Below are positions 16,989-26,724 of a stretch of 64,000 nt of DNA, in pieces. The notes beneath the pieces are model-generated. The model was not told where the DNA came from. It searched no databases and was given only the letters and a program-made list of their open reading frames with translations. The DNA is taken from assembly GCF_002999335.1 (NCBI RefSeq), contig NW_020312038.1, forward strand, positions 62,001 through 126,000. The letters are read 5' to 3'. The position numbers were made by a program, and so were the translations under genes. The stretch comes from Cyclospora cayetanensis (lineage: Eukaryota > Apicomplexa > Conoidasida > Eucoccidiorida > Eimeriidae). Numbering within the stretch: position 1 is the stretch's first letter; each line of letters starts with the position of its first letter.

Positions 16989-17711
16989 CGGAGGGCGCAG
17001 GTCTGACTGCCGAACGATCCGCGCATTAAATGTGTAGCGGGCTTCGCTGTGTATCTTTTACGCTGGATGCGCTCCCCAGGAGGCGCTATAACACGACTAC
17101 GTTTCTGAAAATCGTGCCGAGGGGGTATTACTAAATTTCTGCACATGCCATACCATCCGAGTTTTGCACGCAGCATCCACCACGTAATTCTGAGTGGGGA
17201 GAGGGGGAGAGCAAAGGGAAGGAAAACCATTGAAACGCTTTGGCAAAACCCAGAAATCACACCTGATAAAGTCATATAAGCCATGCCTTGCCACTTCCCC
17301 TTTTCTGGTTGCCATGAATACCGCGCATGCAAAACGCGCAGTGGTTGCTAAAGGGGCCTCACACAATTAGTGCTGAAACTGTTGAGACACCCTTTCATCC
17401 CGTTCAAAAGCGGTGATCATATAGCTCTCTAGCCAACGGAGATACTGCTCTCCAGGCCGCGGCACGCACCTTGCCGGAACGGCAAAGCAGCACGCTAGTC
17501 TATGACTATGGCAAAACAGGGTAAACCCCTGCTTATGCGTTACGTGGCGTAGGCTGGAATAATGCAAAATAAGTACCGAGCCAGTTAGGCAAACTAGCCA
17601 ACGCACTCTGTGCCGGCTACCGCACAAGGCTCAGGCCGCGACTCCTGAGCAGAAACGATGCATGTGTTCGTTCGCTTCTGCTGCTCTAGCATCGACATGT
17701 CTAGCGCAAAC
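16989..17711. other. Convergent intergenic region
   Basis: Lies between the 3' ends of the At4g15545-like gene (+) and LSG1 (-). Open frames of up to 140 codons on the minus strand (16910-17332) have no recognisable domain and are probably chance. Both 3' untranslated regions should lie here. Confidence 0.5.
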
Positions 17712-20700
17712 TTAACGGCGATATGCAACCCCTGTAACGTTGCTTGCATTTCCCTTTTGTAGCTGTTTTTGCATCTGGCGAGCCTTCCTTTTGGTCATGG
17801 CAAGAAGCGCTGGCCGTCCAGTGGCCTGAGAAAAAACGAAAAACTGGCAGCCTCTAGAGATTGGCACGACAAATACGCGAATCCTAAACAATGGATCGCG
17901 GGCAGTACACCGCAGCCGTGCTTGCTTGTGAGTCGGCAGGTGCTGCTGCCGGGTCGCATTTCTTCCGCTTTCCGCCCCGTGCCAACCCTTACCTTTGCTG
18001 CCTCCTCGCTTTGCAGGACCTCGAGCAAGTCGGTGTCCTCTTCAAGCTCTTGCAGCACATCCAATGGATTCATTTGTTGCGGCGCGCGAATACGCGCAGG
18101 CGCTCCCATTCTCGTTGTGCCGACCGTCGGGGGACCCACTGCCGCACGGGAAGCAGCACGCTTGTCCTCTGCAAGGCGTGCTTCAATGGGAGTTCGCACT
18201 GAGGCAAGGAACTGCGCAGCCTTGGCGGCCTCGTCTTCGTCTCCAAAGACGCGACCCCCTGGCATATGGCACCGCAGCAGGCGGCCAGTCGTGAAGTCCC
18301 GCAAAATCATACTTGCTACGCGGTACAAGTCGAGCTGCCCACCCTTTCCACCAGACACGAAACGGCGCTGTGCAGCTACCACTAGCAAGACAACAGACGC
18401 CTCCAACCTCTCCAACGAGTCCTCTCTTTGATCTCCCCGCCGGGGCTCCGAGGAAGGAGCCCCCGTGAAGGCCGCAGCCTTTTGGGCTGCTCGATAAGCG
18501 TCAACGGTTATGCCATAGTGTTGCAACAGCGTATGCGGAATCGCATCGCACACCAACTGCACCGAAGGCAGATAATCTCCCCTGACATTAAGAACACCGC
18601 AACATACACATTCACAGCAGCAGCAACAGCAGCAACATCAGCAAGTAAGCCCTCCTGTCTGTGAGCTGCAACTGAACTTCAAAACGCATCCATAAATGTA
18701 GACAAATACAGATATGTAGGTATAAATAGACTTAGATATGCATATATCGCTCAAACGTTCAAACCGATGCGCAAAAAAGCGGCTCATGCGCTCGCTTGCG
18801 CAACAAAAGACTGTGCAAGATACTTGAAATGAGAAAGAACATCCAGTAGAAGAAGGACCTGCAGTATAGGCCCCGTGGCTCTTCAGTTGTGTAAAGCCCA
18901 GTTCCACACAAGCAGAGTTTGTTCTGCGGACGGTTTGCTCCTGAAGTGCCAAGCGGTCTGCTTTTGCGTGCCGAGGGTCAATGCTCACCGCATTTCATCG
19001 ACGGGGACGACGCCATTCAGCACTAGCATGTGTTTCGAGGTTACCGCCTTGGGAAAGACTAGGCCTGCGCAGCAGCGCCCCAGAAAGACATACACCTGGG
19101 CAAAAACAAGTGAGCGGTGTGCGCAGGCAGGTGCAGCAAGAAAGCAGGAGCTGCAGACACCGCAGCTCCTGAGAGGGCTCGGGGCAGGAGGACGCCGAGT
19201 GAGATTATTCAGAAGGTTCTATTACCAGGGCAGTCGCAAAGCGTAATTCCTCGTCCCTTGAGAGGAATCGTCTGCAACCTGCGGGTCTTTCCGGGTTGTT
19301 GCGAGACAGACACCTTCTTCACCTTCAGCACCGCGTTGATCAACGAGCTTTTACCAACGTTGGGATACCCCACAGTGCCCACCACGAACTCGTCCGACAG
19401 GCCGCCTCCCCCCTCCTCGCCCTCCTTCAGGCGCCGGCGAGATAAAAAGGCCTCCCGCCGCTTCACCAACAGGTCCACCAGCGCATCGCAAGTCAACAAG
19501 CCGTCGTTCAAGTACCCAGAGCCTACCCCTGTTGCCGCCTGTGCGCGAGAAGGCCACCCCGAGCACGCGAAGCCTTCCTCATGAGCCTCTGTGTCCTCCC
19601 GCTTCGAACGGTCACAACCCTTCTCCTCCAAAGCGTCTGAGAAGCCCTCCTGCTCTTCATCCTGTGCCTGCTGGTGCAGCTCCCGAAGCGCAGAAAAGAA
19701 AACTGCCTCCACACCGTTCCCCTCAAAGTAACGGGCCCACTCCGCCCTCACCGCTGGGGGCAGGAGATCCGACTTGTTCACCACAACAAGAAACTGAAAC
19801 GAATGCATACAGATATACATATATATATATCTATGTACACTCGCAGACATAACTGCACACACGCACATGAACACAAATATGCTCGCAAATACACACTGCA
19901 GCAGCAGCCTCGATCTTGGCACCGACCGCACGTAAACGCAAGACACCGCTCACTAGAAAAAGCAGCAAATGCCTCCATTCCCTCCCCCCTTCCGTCCCCC
20001 GCAGCGTGTGCAATCGCATCGCACTCCCAAAGGCCACCTCAGACGGCTGTCACTACACCCCCACGGAGATGAGAGACACAAAACACCCCGTGCATGCGCC
20101 TGTATACCTCTTTGTCTGGAGAGACTTCCTTGATGTATTTCTCCAGGTCCTTGCATCGGAAAAAGGCAGGCGATCGACCATCCACGATTTGCAGCACCAA
20201 GTGGGACCGCTCGACAACGCGCCACAGCTGCCGCCACACTTCCAGGTTCCTCTCGTACGGAGTCAGCACAATGCCTTTGTCCTCCATGCTCGCCAGCGCC
20301 CTTCGCCAATGCAGAAAGCTATCCATTTCCAAGTTGTCTAACTCATCCGCCGTCCGTGGCAGTCGAGAAGGCACAGGAGACGGGGCCCCTAGTGCGTTGG
20401 TTCCATGTTCAGCTTCAGACGCGGAAGCATCGGCATCCGATGCCTCAGCAGAAGAAACGCTGTACGAGGAAAGCGCATCCCCAGATGTGGCGTTGCTGCT
20501 CACGCTTTCAGCCTCTTCGCTGAGAGCCTCTCTTCCCTCGTCCTCAGTACCCGCCGACTGCGAGGCTGCATCCACGTCCCCGTCAGACTCATCGGATGCA
20601 GCGGCAGCAGCACCGCAGACTGCCCCGCCTGCCTTTCCCTGGCTTCCCCTGTGAACACCCCCTACAGCGTGCCCCTGTTTGCTGCGGATTTTCGCATCTC

Positions 20701-21430
20701 CTCTGTCCTTTTGGTACCGCGCGTGCAGCTCATCGCGCTGCTGCCGCACGAACTGAACGTTGTGGATTGTCGCTTCCTCCATTTTGCCCGCCAAAAGGAG
20801 CTTTACTCGCGCCCTATTGCGTCGTCTGCGGTTCCGAGCAAACTGCTTCTTCCATTCGGCAGAACGGCTGGGGTCTTCCGTTCTGCATGCCTGCGCAGTG
20901 CTTCTTGAAAAGACAATGGGGCGACGCGGGATGATGACATCTCCCCCCTCCGCGGCAGAACAGTCGCCTCGTCCGCGCTTCACGACCGTCGGAGTCTCCG
21001 AAACAAACGAGACGGCCGTCGGCTCATGCAGAAGGCGCGCCTCGTATTTGTCAACAGCAAAGTTCTCCTGGGCAGCGAGCGCAGTGCAAAGGTACTCGTC
21101 CAGCCCATTGCGCTCGATAACCGACCGCAAATGCTGCTCCGAGTGCTTCGACTGGGTGCTGCCCTTCGCTGGATTCGCCGACGTCAAGGCCCCAGAGAGA
21201 AACTCCAATGTCCTATGGCGCGATATAGTTCCTCCCAGCGCAACAGCGGCGGGAGGACGCACAGCCGTGGTCGTCTTTCCGCCTCCCTGCTCCTTCAGAG
21301 ACTGAATGAATGCATGGTGTTTCTGCGTAGCCTCGGCCTGCTGGCGCAGACAATGGTGGAGAACGGCAGACCCAATACCGCCGTTTTTGGGAGCTCGCCT
21401 GCCTCCCGACTTTGCCCCAGGCCGTGCCAT
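17712..21430 (-). CDS. LSG1: LSG1-type large-subunit GTPase (circularly permuted GTPase, 60S ribosome maturation)
   Basis: Cytoplasmic GTPase that releases the export adaptor Nmd3 from pre-60S ribosomal subunits. Exons in transcript order: 21430-20108, 19793-19226, 19064-18989, 18581-17993 and 17825-17712, with phases matching at all four junctions. Motifs appear in the permuted order typical of the YlqF/LSG1 family: G4 NKSD in FLVVVNKSDLL, then G1 GYPNVGKSS, then G3 DCPG. These are followed by GLVFPKAVTSKHMLVLNG and VQLVCDAIPHTLLQHYGI, both family features. The C terminus ends in a basic stretch (TKRKARQMQKQLQKGN) as in other LSG1 proteins. The N-terminal half is extended by an acidic Ser/Ala/Asp-rich low-complexity segment (around 20430-20600). 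The ATG at 21430 opens a frame with a basic N terminus. The neighbouring CDGSH gene is divergent, 590 bp away. Confidence 0.93.
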
Positions 21431-22022
21431 CAGTAAAGGAGAAGTGAGCAGCGAACGTCTGGACTAAAGCAGTACACTCCCAAAATAGACATACTACTCG
21501 CAGATGAGAACGAAGACCACGAACAGCAGGTGCACTGAGCGCCTGGTTACCAGCCACACGCGGAAGGGCAGCGCGCGAGATCTCACTTTAGCCACCTATG
21601 AGGAGGCAGGAAGGCGAGTAGCTGTTCCAAATATGCATCCGAGACATAACCAATGCCGAAGGCGTGCTGGTAAGCCCTTAACTTGCTGCAGGTGACCACC
21701 AAAAGGCTCCGATTGCATGCGGGGCCGTCTGGGCAGCCGAGAGGAGTCGACTTGGCGGTTTTCATGAGAAAAGCTGAAGAACTAATGCCCAAAACTGCTA
21801 AATATGCTTCAACGGCGAGCTCTAATCTCTGCAACGACTGTCCACACGTCCGAGGGATAATTCCGCATACGGTAGTTTGCTAGTCGCGGCAGCTCAGGTG
21901 GCACTGTGCATTGCACCTTGTTACCCGGTTGAGCGGGACACCGCACTCGCGTAACGATCTTGTCATGCAGGGGACGAGTCGGATGTCTTATTTGCTGTGC
22001 AGGCTGCTAAGATCTACGAAAA
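21431..22022. promoter_or_regulatory. Presumed shared promoter region of LSG1 (-) and the CDGSH gene (+)
   Basis: A 590-bp gap separates two divergent start codons. No gene is apparent in it. The promoter role is inferred from the layout only; I recognise no specific element. Confidence 0.3.
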
Positions 22023-23304
22023 ATGGGTCAGCAGCAAGCTAAGGCGCTACCCAAGGTCATGCGCAAAGCAGGCGACCCCATGAACGTCTACAGTGAGTTG
22101 CACGGTGGCGGCTGTAAAACTAGATGGAGGAGCTTCTTTGGAACTTTCTGGGAATGCTTCATTAGAGTGACGAAAGTGAAAGGGTACTGTGCATAATGCC
22201 ACCTGCCCTTGAGCTACGTCCTTGTCTTTTCTCGAACCAACGCACGTACTGAAGGTGGTTCTTTGATGAAGGGCCTTGTTTGAGCTGGCTGAAAGTTTTT
22301 TATAGAAGCCTTGGGGGGGAAGCGGGGAGCAAGGGGGAGGCGCGTTGTTGTCTTCTGGTGCCAAGTATGCGCCTATGAAGGAATGCGCATACACTCTTGA
22401 ACGATGTATTTTGGATCGCTGCAGCCGAGTTTGTGTGTCGTAAGTTTGATTTCAGACCTTCCCTCAGTCCATACTGAAGTAATATACCCCACAAATAAGC
22501 GCTTTACGACGTTTTCAATATGCAGGTGCTGGCAGTCGGGTGAGTTCTCGCTACGTTTCAATGCAACTCGGCTCACATGCTCCAACCTCAGTGCAAGAAT
22601 CAGCTCTTATGACCCCAAAACACTCTATACAGTCCTTTGCAGCTATACAATAGAGACATGCAGACTGATTTTTTTCTACAACTCCTAATCGGCATACTTC
22701 TGTCTTTTCAAGGGCTCCCGGCTGCATTTCTTTTGCTTAGTCCAGTTGTTGTGTTTGCAACACACAACCTAGTCGCTGTACCCAGCTATCTGTCTGCATT
22801 GCGTGTTATGGCTTGCTTCGCCTTATCCTTGAATTGTGCAGCAAAGTTCCCCATTTGCGATAACGCACACAAGGCGCTTCAGAAACAGGGATGCGACTGT
22901 GGTACGTGTCGCGTGCGCATGTGCATATAATATATATATGTATTTCCACTTGGGCTCGACCTCTCACTTTCCTTTCGTCTCCGCCAAGTCATGCATCGAG
23001 CGATATTTTTGGGGAGCACCCGCTTCAGTGTGCGCATGAGTACTACACACCGGAAGCTGAAGAACGAGCGGCCAGTTCTGTCACTTGATGATTTCGCATC
23101 TCCGGGTTCTTCGCAGGACCGGCCATGCTGGAGGTTCGCCAAGCTCCTAGTCTGAAGCCCGTAGGCGTCGAATGGGTTCCGAGTGGAAGTGGAGGTCCAA
23201 CCAACGCTTCTGCCACGCACCCTGGTGGCCCGTCTGCTGCCGCCTTATTTGGAGGGGCTGCTTCTGTCTCTGCCGCAGTAGCCGGTCAGTCGTTGTTGCA
23301 GTAG
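22023..23304 (+). CDS. CDGSH-type iron-sulfur protein (mitoNEET/CISD-like)
   Basis: Small [2Fe-2S] protein of the CDGSH family, about 110 residues. Exons: 22023-22092, a micro-exon at about 22425/22430-22439, 22525/22526-22539, 22842-22901 and 23117-23304, ending in TAG. The signature reads CWQSAKFPICDNAH, matching C-x2-S-x3-P-x-C-D-G-[STA]-H except that the Gly is Asn. Then comes GCDCGPAMLEV, which parallels the segment after the cluster in mitoNEET. The first cluster Cys comes from the micro-exon, where two spliced readings are possible. A canonical GT-AG choice gives CVSCW. A one-base-shifted choice gives CRCW, the family spacing. The N terminus MGQQQAK has a Gly at position 2 and could be myristoylated. 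There is no membrane segment, unlike human CISD1. The C-terminal tail is Gly/Ala/Ser-rich and unrelated to the family. Confidence 0.8.
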
Positions 23305-25697
23305 GGGGTGGCTGCATTGCGCTTCCGTCGTACGCTCTCCCTGAATCATTGTACCTCAGTAGAAGCACGTATAGGTGAGAGAACGGCGAATTGGCATCCA
23401 CTTTTTTCGGCTTCGCGCGTGCATTTTGTCTACGACTCCTGTCTGGTCCTGGTTTTTTGCCTGCAGCGGGAGCCCACATCGCAGGTTTTATCTGATACAG
23501 CAGCAAAGGCTGCACACCGAAACGCAAACGGCACCTGCTGAGGAGAATTGGCGGGGCTGTGCGGTGCACTTACCCTTTCTGATGTGGCGGAATGTTTATA
23601 CAACACGGCCCTTAAGACACTTGCATGGATGGCTTCACTTGGTGTGCTCTTCGCGTCAAGTTTAGCTGGAAGAAAGTCGCAGGCAGATGGATACATGCAT
23701 ACATATCCATGTCGTGTAGCAGCCAAAGCTAAGCGTATTCACTCCTGTTGTCTCCGAGCGCTTAAAATTTAAAGCCGAAAAGCCCGCGAAGTCGGCTTTT
23801 CCAAAGGCAGGTGTGCGCCTAGGTTTGTCTTCATTGTCCATTTCAGGAGGCCACATGTGTAGGCACGCTTAGTTTCTCAGTCTCTCCCTCCTTTTGGATT
23901 TGTAGGTGTTGCTGGACTGTAGACAGGAGGTCATAAGAAGTGCAAAGGTCCTTCCTGGACCGATAGTTCACTCCTGGGCTCCTTTTCTCATCCTTTTTGA
24001 TGTCTACATCCATAGGTTTATTCTAGTTCATGTTCATAAGCTTCCCCCTGCACTCCTTGTTGCGCTAATACAATTTATTATTCTTGCTTGAAACTGCTTT
24101 TTATGGCCTCTGGATCGATGACGATTATTTCAGGTGGACTGAACTATAGACTTTTATCCATGGGAAGGAGATTCGTACAAACACTTCTCAGGAGTCGCAG
24201 AGGCGGTGGTGATTATGAGATGCATCTGCCCTCTTCTCCTTATCTTAACTAATTACGGTATATATATCCCCAGTAACACTTCCTGCTTGTGCCACTTGCT
24301 ACGCACAAATAGCCTTCCAGGCTCTGGCCCGGAGTTATGATAATGGCATATAGTGAGTTGAATGCGCAGAGGACGACATAGATGGTCACATGGTCATTTT
24401 CTGGGGGTCTTCTAAGAACATTCAAAAATAACAACCATCGCGCCTCTGCCAGCGTGATCTCATAGGGAATCTAGCATATCGCAGCTCTTATGCACAATTT
24501 CGATTCGGGTTACGGGTACTTTGAAGGCCCTTACTTTGAAGTTAGATTGCGTCGGGTGTAGCGGACTTCATTGCACATTTTTACATTCACTTTCTGCCTT
24601 ACTAGTTTTTTTGTGCTTATATTAATTAACATTTGGCCAGATGGTTTGTTGTGTCCGTATATACTATATTAATTGCGTAGTGCAATTGGCTTGATTCAAG
24701 AGACGCACTGTTGTTAGCACGTGCGCTGGTGTTGTGTGCAACTACCTCGGAATGCTTAGAGTGCATAGGGGATGTGGCCATGCACACTGTAGCTGGCCTT
24801 TTCTCCTAATGTTGGAACTCTAATTGGCGCTGGCAGGGGGGGAGGCGAAAACCCCCTTAGCATGCACTTAATTACCTTCTATTTAGTTCGTGTTGAATCT
24901 CCTGCTTGATGTGTCCCCATGGAGCCATATATGGAGCGTTACCTTTAGTTGCTCATCTGACTTGGAAGCATGAGGCTTTATCTTCCGGGTTGTAAATTGA
25001 TTTTCTCAACCTTTTGGGCATCATGATTTCGGGGGAAGAAATGTCAAGGTCGCGTAGGTCAGGTCTCAGCAACACTACTGAAGCAAGGAATAGTGATTCT
25101 TGGGTTTCCTTACTACAGGAAACCCAAGAGCCTTTATGCCTTGTAAATCTCTTGTGCTTGAACATGTTTTCCTGGACAAGATTACTCGACACTTGAACAG
25201 TGTAGGCGGAATAGAACCTTAACCATGCGTTCCTTGATCGGCGAATGCTTGCGAAGAGGCCTGGGGCAGTGTGTGGGTCCCCCGGCGTTTTGTTGGACAC
25301 GTCATTGCTAGCTGCAATTCCAAGGTGCCTGCTACGGATACAAGCAAAGGTTGGGAATTGGCACTTATATCTAAAGAAAAGAGGGTCATCACTGGTTGTA
25401 CGGACTACTACCCAATTGTACCCAAAGCCAAAGCTGAATGTACGAAGCCGTTGTATCACTGAGCAACGCAACATCAACATGCTGAAACGGAAGGGAGGCG
25501 TTTGGCTGCCTTGCGTCCAAGGTCTCCTGTCTTTCACGGAGCACTATCGAGCTCAAAACAGAGTGAGTGGGTAGGCAGTGAAGAAAGGGAACGGTGGTAG
25601 GCTAAATCTTAGTTGCCGCAGTGATTGTGACCCTCCACACATAGTGCATTCAGATGTGACCACGGTTTCTCTTAGTATAGAAGTGAAGGCATAAGAA
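23305..25697. other. Intergenic, AT-richer, no supported gene
   Basis: About 2.4 kb. It contains an uninterrupted minus-strand frame of 194 codons (24953-25537) with no recognisable domain or signal sequence, overlapped by a plus-strand frame of 109 codons. A perfect hairpin lies inside it at 25098-25129. I cannot support a gene. Confidence 0.45.
25098..25129. repeat. Perfect 12-bp inverted repeat with 8-nt loop
   Basis: Arms are 25098-25109 and 25118-25129, reading TCTTGGGTTTCC and its exact reverse complement, with loop TTACTACA. It would form a stable hairpin in single-stranded DNA or RNA. No function is evident. There is no T-tract to suggest a Pol III terminator. Confidence 0.6.
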
Positions 25698-26027
25698 TCA
25701 TGCACATTTGTAACACTTCTCTTGTAACGCTGCTCCCTTTAGCATCTCCTCAACGGGACCATCCAAGCCCTGAAACGTCGATTCGTAGCAAAAGTACGCC
25801 ATTGCCGGCCCTATAAAAAGCCCGGCCTTCTGCTTTCCCCCACCCACCAGCATACGAACTAAGGTAATACGCGGCAACGGTAGTGCACACTTCTGTACTC
25901 CCTGATACCTCTGGGCAGATTCGCTTGCAGTTTTCACGGTAAGGTCGTGCACTCGTAAACGCCACACATGCCTATGGCACAGAGCCAAGCCCGTTCTGCC
26001 ATAGATGGAGCTTGCGGAAAGGACCAT
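25698..26027 (-). CDS. Candidate small mitochondrial protein, 109 aa, intronless
   Basis: Not recognised. A single uninterrupted ATG-initiated frame. The first 35 or so residues are rich in Arg, Ser, Leu and His and poor in acidic residues (MVLSASSIYGRTGLALCHRH), resembling a mitochondrial presequence. The rest contains a short hydrophobic stretch (KAGLFIGPAMAYFCY) and ends EEMLKGAALQEKCYKCA. It is divergent from the ATP synthase b-like gene 700 bp away, which also has a mitochondrial-type N terminus. A chance open frame remains possible. Targeting is inferred from composition only. Confidence 0.4.
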   Translation of the reverse strand: MVLSASSIYGRTGLALCHRHVWRLRVHDLTVKTASESAQRYQGVQKCALPLPRITLVRMLVGGGKQKAGLFIGPAMAYFCYESTFQGLDGPVEEMLKGAALQEKCYKCA

Positions 26028-26724
26028 TGTATTTGTAATACTTGGAAAAGTTTGAGAATAAATTATGAACTAGTAAATGCCTACATGTAGCTTACTTGCG
26101 CCCTCCCCAGTTGCCCGCACAGGGGTCGCCTCCCTGGCAAGTTATTGCTGGACTAGTGTCCTGCCTCAGAATGTCCACTAGCAACCCTAAAATAGCTATG
26201 AGGCCTGCTTTTCTAACCAAAAGAGTTGTTCAAACGACGCGTGAAATCTTAGTGCTGAAGTTACCTCCGCTCGAAGACAATAGGTAAGCGCATCATGGAT
26301 GCAGCATTAAAACTCCGGCATTGGCACAAACAATTACGCCTGCAGCCAGAATACCTGAGGGGTGCATGTGGCTTTCATTTCACCCTATTGTTGCAGTGCG
26401 TGGAGGCATGCCGCTATCGCTTTATTGTACATCTTGCCCACAGAAATGGGCATCCTCGGTTTTCGCCTAAAGTCCAAGTACTATGGAAGCACTAGATTGA
26501 ATAGAGATGAATCAAGCAAGCTAAACTAAGTTTTCCAAGGTGCTAACACGTGAAGACCAGCGTTTCGGACTACACTGTGCGAAGACGTTTCCTTCAGCCC
26601 CGCCGGCTACTCGGCCCCGCGTGGCAGCAGCTGCTGCCTAGGGAAGGAGAGCCGCACTGCATGCAACAATGAACGATTCCGGAGTTACAAATACCCATTT
26701 TTCGTCAAGCATGTGTGTGTAACA

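Noticed and set aside
24953..25537. 194-codon minus-strand ORF
   Set aside because: No domain, signal or splice context; overlapped by an open frame on the other strand; region otherwise AT-rich and stop-dense. Length alone is not enough.
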